64,000 bases of DNA from Ferrigenium straubiae (lineage in GTDB: Bacteria > Pseudomonadota > Gammaproteobacteria > Burkholderiales > Gallionellaceae). The position numbers and the translations under genes were made by a program. The DNA is taken from assembly GCA_019449655.1 (NCBI GenBank), contig JAHQXD010000002.1, positions 745,983-809,982 of the forward strand. Reading direction: 5' to 3'. Under the pieces are notes generated by a model that had not been told where the DNA came from, ran no database searches, and saw only the letters and a program-made list of their open reading frames with translations. The number at the start of each line of letters is the position of its first letter. The stretch's first letter is position 1. Positions 6,209 through 14,858 of the stretch are shown piece by piece.

Positions 6209-7549
6209 ATGAGTGCGCTTGCAATCCTTGTTCTGCTCATCCTGATCTGCGGATTTTTTGCCCTCGCCGAAATGGCGCTGGCAGCTTCGAGGCGTTCCCG
6301 CCTGCAGCTGTTGGCCGATGCGGGCAACCACTCGGCAGCGAGCGCGCTACGTATCAAGTCCATGCCGTCGCGCTTCATCGCCGCCACGCAAACGGGGCTG
6401 ACGGCATCAAGCCTGCTGGCCGGTATTTTCGGCGAGAACGCCCTGGCCGGTCACATCGAACATTTCATCGAGACATCGCTGCCGCTATTGAACGCCGTTC
6501 GCGCCGAGGTGGCGATCACGACGACGGTGGTGGTGGTCACTGCGTTCGCTATCGTCTTTGGCGAAATCGTGCCCAAGCGCATTGCGCTCGCCTATCCGGA
6601 AAAGGTGGCCAGCCTGGTTGCGCCGTTCATGCACTTCTTCATTCGCGTGCTGTCGCCGGCTATTCGCCTGCTGTCGTGGTCGGCGGACATGGTGCTCAAA
6701 CTGTTGCCTTTCAGGTCTGCGCCGGAAGTCACCGGCGTAGAAGACATACTGGCTGCGCTTGACGAGGGCGAGCGGTCCGGCGCCATCGCTCCCGAGGAAA
6801 AGCACCTTCTCGGCAACGTTTTTCTGCTGGAAGGCCGGCATGTCGCGGCGGTGATGACGCCGCTCAAGGATGTGGCCTTCATCGATCTCGATCGCTCGCA
6901 TAACGAGAATCTTCACGTTCTGCGCGGCTCGCCGCATGGCCGCTATCCTGTCTGCAGGGGCAGCATGCAACAGGTCATCGGCTTGGCCGAAAGCCGCACG
7001 CTACTGCGCGAAGCCCTTTCAGGCGAGTTGAGTTTTGCCAAGCTGCAGATGACCCCGCCGCTCTATGTGCCGATGGCGCTGACGCTGATGGAGTTGCTGA
7101 GGGCATTTCGCGAACACAACACGGACTTTGCCCTGGTGGTCAACGAATTCGGTGCGACCGAGGGGGTTGTCACCATCAGCGACCTGTTCCAGACCATGGC
7201 CGGCAACATGATGCCGGGTGCGGACGATCCGGCACTGGCGCTGGCCGTGCAGCGCGAGGACGGGTCCTGGCTGCTCGACGGCTTGCTGCCTATTGACGAG
7301 TTGCAGGACAAACTCGGGATCGCTGGGCTTGGCGACGAGGCGCAGGGGCTCTACCATACGGTGGGTGGGTTTGTGGTCGCGCACATGGGCAAGATACCCA
7401 AACGCGCGGAAAAGTTCAGCTATGGCGATTGGCAGTTTGAGGTTGTGGATATGGATCACAACCGGGTCGATGAGGTGCTCGCTACTTGCACAACCGCGCT
7501 CCCCGGCAACAATGGCGCTCGATCAACCCAAACAATCCAAGAGAGTTGA
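6209..7549 (+). CDS. CorC/HlyC (CNNM-type) membrane protein with CBS domains
   Basis: A 446-residue protein. Residues 1-180 form a DUF21/CNNM transmembrane region with about four hydrophobic segments, including GEIVPKRIALAYPEKVA, the hallmark of this family. Next comes a CBS pair (VMTPLKDVAFIDLDRSHNEN... and MTPPLYVPMALTLMELL). The C-terminal CorC_HlyC domain follows (DGLLPIDELQDKLG... and TVGGFVVAHMGKIP). Family members are linked to Mg2+/Co2+ efflux or Na+-coupled Mg2+ transport. ATG 6209 fits the first membrane helix (SALAILVLLILICGFFALAE). A TTG at 6158 in frame would include leftover antiporter leader and is not preferred. It is inserted between two gene remnants, so it may be a late arrival in the cluster. 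Confidence 0.85.
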   Translation: MSALAILVLLILICGFFALAEMALAASRRSRLQLLADAGNHSAASALRIKSMPSRFIAATQTGLTASSLLAGIFGENALAGHIEHFIETSLPLLNAVRAEVAITTTVVVVTAFAIVFGEIVPKRIALAYPEKVASLVAPFMHFFIRVLSPAIRLLSWSADMVLKLLPFRSAPEVTGVEDILAALDEGERSGAIAPEEKHLLGNVFLLEGRHVAAVMTPLKDVAFIDLDRSHNENLHVLRGSPHGRYPVCRGSMQQVIGLAESRTLLREALSGELSFAKLQMTPPLYVPMALTLMELLRAFREHNTDFALVVNEFGATEGVVTISDLFQTMAGNMMPGADDPALALAVQREDGSWLLDGLLPIDELQDKLGIAGLGDEAQGLYHTVGGFVVAHMGKIPKRAEKFSYGDWQFEVVDMDHNRVDEVLATCTTALPGNNGARSTQTIQES

Positions 7550-7553
7550 GCGA

Positions 7554-7700
7554 ATGCCGCATGACATCAGCCTGATTACCACGATAGGCTCAACCGCTGC
7601 CGATGCAGCCCTATACGAGGCCAGGCAAACTGGACGGAATCGCGTGGTGTTTGCCGCCTTCAGACTGCCGGGAGCCGGACTGGACACCGAAGCTGCCTAG
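7554..7700 (+). pseudogene. Chimeric remnant: kef 5' end joined to GGDEF 3' end
   Basis: This 48-codon frame begins MPHDISLITTI, identical to the first eleven residues of the Kef protein at 10378. Four residues later it continues AADAALYEARQTGRNRVVFAA, matching the last residues of the diguanylate cyclase at 195 (ADTALYEAKRTGRNRVVFAA). The DNA matches are equally clear (7554-7586 against 10378-10410, and about 7598-7660 against 1197-1256). Two unrelated gene ends have been joined. No intact domain remains, so it is almost certainly non-functional. Confidence 0.85.
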
Positions 7701-7784
7701 AGAGACTTGCCCTTCGCCGGACTGACATCCAGCGGAATACTTGCTGCCGCACGCGCTGGCCGTCGCGCTGTGCGGGTAGCCGCC

Positions 7785-7967
7785 CTGCCACTGGCATATA
7801 ATCTATCCATGACACGAAATTTCATCGCCATGCCGATAAAGCCACACTCACGTCCGGATCATCCATTCGCCGGACGGACTCGCTAAAAGATGCCGGGGTT
7901 ACTGCCGATCCCTCCCGATCTTGCATGGCCGTTCGCGCTCGCGCTCGCATGGATAGCTGGCGAGTTC
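7785..7967 (+). repeat. Duplicated promoter/leader/5' gene segment, copy B
   Basis: The partner of 5979-6157. It carries TATAAT at 7797-7802, the conserved leader hairpin (cgtccgg 7851-7857, ccggacg 7870-7876) and the first codons of the intact antiporter gene. The leader between the -10 and the ATG is about 88 bases. Confidence 0.85.
7797..7802 (+). promoter_or_regulatory. -10 element, TATAAT (copy B), for the antiporter gene
   Basis: A perfect TATAAT about 88 bases before the antiporter ATG, conserved in the duplicated copy A. The -35 region is weak. The hairpin at 7851-7876 lies between it and the start codon and could affect transcription or translation. Confidence 0.5.
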
Positions 7968-9077
7968 GCCCATCGCCTGATCGGCATGCCGCGCATCAGC
8001 AGCTACGGCATCGTGGGTTTTCTGCTGGCGTCGGGGCAAGCCGGTTTTCTGCCAGAATCGGACGGCGGAATTATCATGTTGCTGGCGAATATCGCTTTCA
8101 GCCTGATCCTGTTCGAGCTGGGCTACCGCATCAACCTGCGCTGGCTACGCACCAACCCGTGGCTCGGCATCACCAGCCTTGTTGAGGCCGGCGGCACCTT
8201 TGCCGCCGTATACGCCGTCGCGCAGTGGTTCGGCACACCCTTCATTCCATCCCTGCTGCTGTCCGCGCTTGCCATGGCCACGTCTCCGGCGGCAGTGTTG
8301 CGGGTCGTCAACGAGCAGCGCAGCTCCGGGCAAGTGACCGAGCGGATATTGCATTTGTCCGCCTTCAATTGCGTGCTTGCCGTATTTGTTTTCAAGGTCG
8401 TCGTCGGGTTGTGGGTGTTCCAGAGCACTGGGGATGTTCTTCACGCGCTATGGAACAGTCTGGCCGTGCTGCTGGTATCCGCCGCCCTTGGCGGCCTCTT
8501 TGGCATAGCCGTCACTGGATTGCTGCGCAAGCTGGGCAATACCGGGCGCGATGCCACCGTTGCCTTCGCAATCGCGGTGATTATTCTTGTCGCCCTGACC
8601 CATACGCTCAAGTTTTCGCCGGTGCCGGCAGCCTTGGCCTTTGGCCTGATGGCGCGCCACCGGCGCATTGTCCTCAGCCAGGCGCAACAGAATTTCGGCG
8701 CGCTGGGAAATCTGCTGACCGTGCTGCTGTTCGTATTCATGGCGGCCACACTGGAGTGGACGATGGTGATGTCCGGCGCGGGCCTTGCCTTGGCGCTGGT
8801 GGCCGTCCGTTTTGCGGCAAAGACACTGGGCGTCGTCGCCTTTGCCCACGTCAGCGGCATCACCCGGCGCAAGGGGCTGCTGACGGGGATGGCGCTCACG
8901 CCGTTGTCGGCATTTGCGATCTTGCTGCTGGAACAGACCCGCCATTTGGGGATAGGCCTCGTGGATCAAGTGGCGGCATTGGCGGCCACCACGCTGCTGC
9001 TGGAGGTGATCGGCCCCATCGTCACGCAGTGGGCATTATCCCTGGCCAAAGAAGTTCCGGATAATAAGGGGAACTGA
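7890..9077 (+). CDS. CPA2-family cation:proton antiporter (membrane part only)
   Basis: A 395-residue, strongly hydrophobic protein with about 11-12 predicted membrane segments. It has the Na+/H+-exchanger (KefB/NapA-like) pattern, including FSLILFELGYRINLRWLR, where CPA2 proteins carry their F-E-x-G signature. It lacks the C-terminal NAD-binding (TrkA-N/RCK) domain found in the Kef protein at 10378. It is expected to sit in the inner membrane and exchange K+ or Na+ for protons. The stop is two bases before the glutamate-cysteine-ligase-like gene, so the two are probably one transcript. The promoter and 5' end are duplicated at 5979. Confidence 0.82.
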   Translation: MPGLLPIPPDLAWPFALALAWIAGEFAHRLIGMPRISSYGIVGFLLASGQAGFLPESDGGIIMLLANIAFSLILFELGYRINLRWLRTNPWLGITSLVEAGGTFAAVYAVAQWFGTPFIPSLLLSALAMATSPAAVLRVVNEQRSSGQVTERILHLSAFNCVLAVFVFKVVVGLWVFQSTGDVLHALWNSLAVLLVSAALGGLFGIAVTGLLRKLGNTGRDATVAFAIAVIILVALTHTLKFSPVPAALAFGLMARHRRIVLSQAQQNFGALGNLLTVLLFVFMAATLEWTMVMSGAGLALALVAVRFAAKTLGVVAFAHVSGITRRKGLLTGMALTPLSAFAILLLEQTRHLGIGLVDQVAALAATTLLLEVIGPIVTQWALSLAKEVPDNKGN

Positions 9078-9079
9078 AT

Positions 9080-10237
9080 ATGCCGCTTGAATCTTTCAAG
9101 ACTTCGCAGTCGCTGACGCTGGGAGTCGAACTGGAACTCCAGCTCATCAATCTTACCGATTTCGACCTGTCGGCCGCTTGCCCCGACATGCTGCACTTGC
9201 TGAGGCGCTCGGCCTTTCCGGGTAACGTCACCCCGGAAATCACCGACAGCATGATCGAGATTGCCACCGACGTGCACACGGGCCACGATGGCCTCCTGAA
9301 CCAATTGCAGAGCATCCGCGACACCCTGGTGCGCGCGGGGGATCGTCTTAATGTCGGTGTTTGCGGCGGCGGCACCCACCCCTTCCAGCGATGGTTCGAG
9401 CGCAGGATATTTCCCAAGCCGCGCTTCAAGGAGGTGTCGGCACTGTATGGATACCTCGCCAAACAATTCACCGTGTTCGGCCAGCATGTGCATATCGGGT
9501 GCAGCTCCGGCGACGAGGCGCTTTTCCTGCTGCACGCGCTGAACCGCTACGTGCCGCACTTCATCGCCCTGTCCGCATCGTCCCCCTATTTTCAGGGAGG
9601 AGATACGCTATTCAATTCAGCGCGGTTGAATTCCGTATTCGCTTTCCCGCTAAGCGGGAGGGCGCCATTTATATTGCGCTGGGCAGAATTCGAGCGCGAC
9701 TACTTCGCCAAAATGGAACACACGGGCGTGGTCAGGAGCATGAAGGATTTCTATTGGGACATCCGGCCCAAGCCGGAATACGGCACCATCGAACTCCGGG
9801 TCTGCGACACTCCGCTGACAGTGGAGAGGGCGGCAGCACTGGCCTGCTACCTGCAGGCGCTCTGCCGGCATCTGCTGACGCGGGCCGAGGCGCCGCCCGC
9901 CGAAGACGATTACCTCGTCTATAACTACAACCGCTTCCAGGCATGCCGCTTCGGGCTCGACGGTTCGCTGGTGCATCCCAAATCGCATGAAACCCTGTCG
10001 TTGCGCGAGGACATACTGGCCACCCTGCGCCATATCGAGCCGCACGCCGAGGCGCTTGGAGGCCTTGCGGCGATGGAATGCCTTGGTGCAATCGCCCATG
10101 AAGGCAACGATGCATGTTATCTACGCCAGCAACATGCCGGCAGCGGTAGCCTGGAAGGCGTGGTCGATGCCGCATTAGGCCGCTTCCGCGCGGCTCCCGA
10201 TAAAACTCCGGCGAGTGGTTTACCTGTGCATCCATAG
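9080..10237 (+). CDS. Glutamate-cysteine ligase-like carboxylate-amine ligase (YbdK family)
   Basis: A 385-residue protein of the GCS2/YbdK family. LGVELELQLI (residues 14-23) carries the metal/ATP-binding E-x-E motif, CGGGTHPF (about 95-102) is the family glycine loop, and FGQHVHIGC is another conserved block. YbdK enzymes form gamma-glutamylcysteine weakly in vitro; other carboxylate and amine substrates are possible. AAGGGGAA lies before the ATG, two bases after the antiporter stop. The neighbourhood includes a Kef-type K+ efflux protein, a class often gated by glutathione adducts, so a link to thiol synthesis and electrophile defence is plausible but inferred. Confidence 0.82.
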   Translation: MPLESFKTSQSLTLGVELELQLINLTDFDLSAACPDMLHLLRRSAFPGNVTPEITDSMIEIATDVHTGHDGLLNQLQSIRDTLVRAGDRLNVGVCGGGTHPFQRWFERRIFPKPRFKEVSALYGYLAKQFTVFGQHVHIGCSSGDEALFLLHALNRYVPHFIALSASSPYFQGGDTLFNSARLNSVFAFPLSGRAPFILRWAEFERDYFAKMEHTGVVRSMKDFYWDIRPKPEYGTIELRVCDTPLTVERAAALACYLQALCRHLLTRAEAPPAEDDYLVYNYNRFQACRFGLDGSLVHPKSHETLSLREDILATLRHIEPHAEALGGLAAMECLGAIAHEGNDACYLRQQHAGSGSLEGVVDAALGRFRAAPDKTPASGLPVHP

Positions 10238-10377
10238 GCCGGCGCCTCGAATGAAAGCGCTGGAGGCCCTCGCATGGGGGGCATGGTAGACTCAAGGCCA
10301 GAGCAGCAAACATCGCAAGCATGCCCCTTGTGGAAATTGCAGACGACAATCCAGAATAATCCGGAAAAACTGACCAA

Positions 10378-12087
10378 ATGCCTCATGACATCAGCCTGAT
10401 TACGACAATTGCCGCAGCCCTGGGGCTGGCCATGATTCTTGGCTTTGCCGCATCGCGCCTGCGCATGCCGCCGCTGATCGGCTACCTGCTTGCCGGCATC
10501 GTCATCGGCCCGGCCACGCCGGGGTTCGTCGCGGACATCGAGCTTTCCCGCCAACTCGCCGAAATCGGCGTGATCCTGCTCATGTTCGGCGTCGGCCTGC
10601 ATTTCTCGCTCGACGACCTGCTTTCGGTGCGGCGCATCGCGGTGCCGGGCGCGCTGGTTCAGATCATGGCGGCGACGATGCTGGGCATGGTTACGGCAAT
10701 ATACTGGGGATGGAGCATCGGCGCGGCGCTGGTGTTCGGCCTCTCCCTGTCGTGCGCCAGCACGGTCGTGCTGCTGCGCGCGCTGGAGGCGCGGCGCGTG
10801 CTTGAATCGATCAACGGCCGCATCGCGGTAGGCTGGCTGATCGTCGAGGACCTCGCGATGGTGCTGGTGCTGGTGTTGCTGCCCCCTTTTGCGGGATTGC
10901 TCGGGGAGGGCGGAGCGCCTGTCTCCGCAGAATCGTTCGGCGACCTGCTGGCGCCGCTCGGCGTCACGCTCGCCAAGGTGGCCGCGTTTATCGCACTGAT
11001 GCTGATTATCGGGCGCCGCCTGTTTCCCTGGCTGCTGTGGCAGGTGACGCGCACCGGCTCGCGCGAACTGTTCTCGCTATGCGTGATCGCGGCTGCGCTG
11101 GGTGTGGCCTACGGCTCGGCCAGACTGTTCGGCGTGTCGTTCGCGCTGGGTGCGTTCTTCGCCGGCATGATGATGCGCGAGTCGGAGTTCAGCCACCGTG
11201 CCGCAGACGAGTCGCTGCCGCTGCGCGACGCGTTCTCGGTGCTGTTCTTCGTCTCGGTCGGCATGTTGTTCGAACCCATGGTGCTCGTCGAGCAGCCCGC
11301 GAAGGTGCTCGCGGTCACCGCCATCATCATGATCGGCAAGACCCTCGCCGCCATCGCGCTGGTGCTGGCCTTCCGCTACCCGCTCAACACCGCGCTGACG
11401 GTCGGCGCAAGCCTCGCCCAGATCGGCGAGTTCTCGTTCATTCTCGCCGGAATGGGGATGTCCCTAGGGCTGTTGCCGCAGCAGGGCTACAGCCTGATTC
11501 TCGCGGGGGCGCTGGTCTCGATTGCGCTCAATCCGCTGGCCTTCGCCGCCGTCGCGCCGTTTCAGAAGTGGCTGCGCGCCCGTTCCGAATTGGCGCGCAG
11601 GCTCGAACTGCGCGACGATCCGCTGGCGCAGCTGCCGATGTCGGTCGATCAGGCGCTGCTGAGCGGCCAAGTGGTGCTCGTCGGCTACGGCCGGGTCGGG
11701 CGCCGCATCGCCGATGCGCTCGCGGAGCGGGGCATCCCGTTCGTCGTCGCCGAGCAGAACCGCGAACTGGTGGAGAAATTGCGCGCACGGCATATTCCCG
11801 CCGTGTCGGGTGATGCCTCCGACCCGGCAGTGCTGATCCAGGCGCATATCGCACGGGCCAGCATGCTGGTCATTGCCACGCCGGACACGTTCAACGTGCG
11901 CAAGATGGTCGAGATCGCGCGCACGCTCAACCCGGCCATCGAGGTGGTGTTGCGCACCCACAGCGATGAGGAAGCGGCGCTGCTGCAAAAGGAAGGGGTC
12001 GGCAAGGTGTTCATGGGCGAACACGAGCTGGCGCAGGGCATGGCGCGGCATGTGCTCGCGACGATGGAGCGGCCGCCCAATGGCTGA
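10378..12087 (+). CDS. Kef-type K+/H+ antiporter with TrkA-N domain (YbaL-like)
   Basis: A 569-residue protein. Residues about 1-390 form a CPA2 antiporter membrane domain (about 12 segments; GVILLMFGVGLHFSLDDLL is the characteristic motif). Residues about 415-535 form a TrkA-N/RCK Rossmann domain with VVLVGYGRVGRRIADAL binding a dinucleotide. This architecture matches the KefB/KefC/YbaL group, which let K+ out and protons in under ligand control. The protein lacks the extended Kef C-terminal tail, which favours YbaL. The P-type ATPase gene starts inside its last codons. Its first 11 codons are duplicated at 7554. Confidence 0.88.
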   Translation: MPHDISLITTIAAALGLAMILGFAASRLRMPPLIGYLLAGIVIGPATPGFVADIELSRQLAEIGVILLMFGVGLHFSLDDLLSVRRIAVPGALVQIMAATMLGMVTAIYWGWSIGAALVFGLSLSCASTVVLLRALEARRVLESINGRIAVGWLIVEDLAMVLVLVLLPPFAGLLGEGGAPVSAESFGDLLAPLGVTLAKVAAFIALMLIIGRRLFPWLLWQVTRTGSRELFSLCVIAAALGVAYGSARLFGVSFALGAFFAGMMMRESEFSHRAADESLPLRDAFSVLFFVSVGMLFEPMVLVEQPAKVLAVTAIIMIGKTLAAIALVLAFRYPLNTALTVGASLAQIGEFSFILAGMGMSLGLLPQQGYSLILAGALVSIALNPLAFAAVAPFQKWLRARSELARRLELRDDPLAQLPMSVDQALLSGQVVLVGYGRVGRRIADALAERGIPFVVAEQNRELVEKLRARHIPAVSGDASDPAVLIQAHIARASMLVIATPDTFNVRKMVEIARTLNPAIEVVLRTHSDEEAALLQKEGVGKVFMGEHELAQGMARHVLATMERPPNG

Positions 12088-14824
12088 AGGCGGACATCCT
12101 CATGGCGATGCGCCTGACTGGCATACCCTGGATATCGACTGCGTCGCCGAAAAACTGCGTACGGATCATCATGGCCTGACCGACGAGGAAGCCGCACGGC
12201 GTCTGGCGCGCTACGGGTCGAACCGGCTGTCCTCCCCTCCAAGAAAGCCTGCCTGGCTGCGTTTCGTCCGCCAGTTCCACAATGTCCTGATCTACGTGAT
12301 GCTGGCCGCCGCTGCCATCACGATCCTGCTGGGCCACCTGATCGACACGGCGGTACTGCTGTTCGCCGTGATCGTCAATGCCTGTATCGGGTTTATCCAG
12401 GAGGGCAAGGCGGAGCAGGCCATCGACGCGATCCGCAACATGCTCTCACCGCGCGCTGCGGTGTTGCGCGACGGCGAGCGCATCGACATCGACGCCGGAT
12501 TGCTGGTGCCGGGCGATGTGGTGATGCTCGCCTCCGGCGACAAGGTGCCCGCCGACTTGCGCCTGATTACAGAGAAGGGGGTGCGCGTCAACGAAGCCAT
12601 CCTGACGGGTGAATCCGAGGTGGTGGAGAAATCGCTGGCGCCCGTCGCGGCCGATGCGCCGCTGGGTGACCGCGCCTGCATGCTCTATTCGGGCACGCTG
12701 ATTGCCTCCGGGCAGGCGAGCGGAATCGTCGTGGCAACCGGGACCGCCACCGAGATCGGGCGCATCGGTGCGCTGCTCGAGCAGGTGCATGAAGTTACCA
12801 CGCCGTTGTTGTGCCAGATCGCCACTTTCGGCCGCTGGCTCGCGCTGGTGATTTTGCTGCTGGCCGCCGCCACCTTCGCCGTGGGCATCCTGTGGCGCGG
12901 CTACCTTCCGGGCGAGATGTTCATGATGGTGGTCGCGCTCGCGGCATCGGCGATTCCCGAAGGGCTGCCCGCGATCATGACCATCACGCTGGCGCTCGGC
13001 GTGCGGCGCATGGCCGGACACCATGCCATCATCCGGCACCTGCCCGCCGTGGAGACGCTCGGCTCGGTGACAGTCATCTGCTCCGACAAGACCGGCACGC
13101 TGACCCGCAACGAAATGACGGTGCAGCGCGTGGTCACCGCAAACCGCGTGTTCGAGGTCAGCGGCGCGGGCTATGCACCCGAGGGCGCGTTCCATCTTTC
13201 CGGGATGGCAGTGCCAGTCGATGATTGTCCGGAGCTGCCGCAGATCGCGCGCGCCGCTGTGCTTTGCAACGACGCCCGGCTGGGCCGGCGCGGCGACGCA
13301 TGGAAGCTGCACGGCGACCCGACCGAGGGCGCGCTGCTCTCCCTCGCGATCAAGGCCGGGCTCGACCCGGCGGCGGAGCGGGGGAGCCTGCCGCGCTCCG
13401 ATGCCATTCCGTTCGAATCCCAACATCGCCTGATGGCGACGCTGCATCACGACCATGAAGGCCGGGGATTCATCTATGTCAAGGGCGCACCGGAGCGCAT
13501 CCTCGAGATGTGTGACTGGGAGATGCGCGACTGGCAGGGGACGGAGGCGGAGTGGGCGGTTGATGACGGCTATTGGCACCGCCAGGTGCAGGCGTGCGCG
13601 GCAGACGGGCTGCGCGTGCTGGCGATTGCCATGAGGCGCGTCGATGAATCCCAGCGTGAGGTGCATTTTTCGGATTTAAAAGGCGGCTTTACCCTGCTCG
13701 CGCTGACCGGCCTCATCGATCCCCCGCGGCAGGAGGCGATCGAGGCCGTGGCGGCGTGCGCCGCCGCCGGCATCCGGGTCAAGATGATCACCGGCGATCA
13801 TGCCGATACGGCGCGCGCCATCGGCGCGCAACTGGGCATCGGCCTGAACGGGCGGGTGCTGACTGGCGACGAGATCGAGCTTATGGATGACGGGCAGTTG
13901 CGTCGCGCGGCATCCGATACCGATGTATTCGCGCGCGCCAGCCCGGAGCACAAGCTGCGCCTGGTGGAGGCCTTGCAGGCGGCGGGGCAGGTGGTTGCGA
14001 TGACCGGCGACGGCGTCAACGACGCCCCGGCGCTGAAGCGCGCGGATGTCGGCATCGCGATGGGGCTGAAGGGCACCGAGGCGGCCAAGGAGGCGGCGGA
14101 CATGGTGCTGGCCGACGACAACTTCGCCACCATCGGCAACGCGGTTCGCGAGGGTCGGGGCATCTACGACAACATCCAGAAATTCATCCTGTTCATGCTG
14201 CCGACCAACGGCGGCGAGGCGCTGGTGGTGATCGCCGCGATTCTGTTCGAGCTGGCGCTGCCGCTGACACCCGCGCAGGTGTTGTGGATCAATCTGGCCA
14301 CCGTCAGCACGCTGGGGCTCGCGCTGGCCTTCGAGCACCCCGAGCACGACGTGATGCGCCGCCGTCCGCGCGACCCGAGCGCGCCGCTGATTTCCTGGTT
14401 TTTCGCCTGGCGCGTGGTGATGGTTTCGGTATTGATGATGACGAGCGCGCTCGGCCTGTTCCTGTGGGAACTCGGACATGGCGCCAGCCTGGAAGCCGCG
14501 CGCACCATGGCGGTCAGCGCGATCGTGTTCGCCGAGATGTTCTACCTGCTCAACAGCCGCTACATCTTCCGTCCGGTGCTCTCGCTCGACGGGCTGCTCG
14601 GCAACCGCTACGTGCTGCTGGCTATCGCTGCCTGCGCGGCCCTGCAAGTTTCCTATGTTTACGCCGGACCGTTACAGGCGGTGTTCGGCTCGACCCCCCT
14701 GGCGGTGGGCGAATGGCTGAAAGTGTTTTTTGCCGGTATGCTGGTCTTCGTATTTGCCGAGGTGGAAAAGGCGCTGATCGTGCATTCGAGGCGCAGGCGG
14801 CATCGCAGGCATGCCGGGGCCTGA
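12080..14824 (+). CDS. Cation-transporting P-type ATPase (type II, Ca2+-ATPase-like)
   Basis: A 914-residue P-type ATPase. It has an N-terminal cation-ATPase domain (VAEKLRTDHHGLTDEEAARR), actuator motif TGES (LTGESEVVEKS), the phosphorylation site D336-K-T-G-T-L-T, the MTGDGVNDAPALKRADVGIA hinge and a C-terminal membrane block. A-I-P-E-G-L-P in the fourth membrane helix is the cation-site signature of type II pumps (Ca2+, Na+/K+), unlike the C-P-x of heavy-metal pumps. ATG 12080 overlaps the Kef stop by eight bases, so the two are coupled. The transported ion is uncertain; Ca2+, Mg2+ or Na+ are possible. Confidence 0.9.
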   Translation: MAEGGHPHGDAPDWHTLDIDCVAEKLRTDHHGLTDEEAARRLARYGSNRLSSPPRKPAWLRFVRQFHNVLIYVMLAAAAITILLGHLIDTAVLLFAVIVNACIGFIQEGKAEQAIDAIRNMLSPRAAVLRDGERIDIDAGLLVPGDVVMLASGDKVPADLRLITEKGVRVNEAILTGESEVVEKSLAPVAADAPLGDRACMLYSGTLIASGQASGIVVATGTATEIGRIGALLEQVHEVTTPLLCQIATFGRWLALVILLLAAATFAVGILWRGYLPGEMFMMVVALAASAIPEGLPAIMTITLALGVRRMAGHHAIIRHLPAVETLGSVTVICSDKTGTLTRNEMTVQRVVTANRVFEVSGAGYAPEGAFHLSGMAVPVDDCPELPQIARAAVLCNDARLGRRGDAWKLHGDPTEGALLSLAIKAGLDPAAERGSLPRSDAIPFESQHRLMATLHHDHEGRGFIYVKGAPERILEMCDWEMRDWQGTEAEWAVDDGYWHRQVQACAADGLRVLAIAMRRVDESQREVHFSDLKGGFTLLALTGLIDPPRQEAIEAVAACAAAGIRVKMITGDHADTARAIGAQLGIGLNGRVLTGDEIELMDDGQLRRAASDTDVFARASPEHKLRLVEALQAAGQVVAMTGDGVNDAPALKRADVGIAMGLKGTEAAKEAADMVLADDNFATIGNAVREGRGIYDNIQKFILFMLPTNGGEALVVIAAILFELALPLTPAQVLWINLATVSTLGLALAFEHPEHDVMRRRPRDPSAPLISWFFAWRVVMVSVLMMTSALGLFLWELGHGASLEAARTMAVSAIVFAEMFYLLNSRYIFRPVLSLDGLLGNRYVLLAIAACAALQVSYVYAGPLQAVFGSTPLAVGEWLKVFFAGMLVFVFAEVEKALIVHSRRRRHRRHAGA

Positions 14825-14858
14825 TAGTACATTTCATTGCTTTGTGAGGAGGAATACC

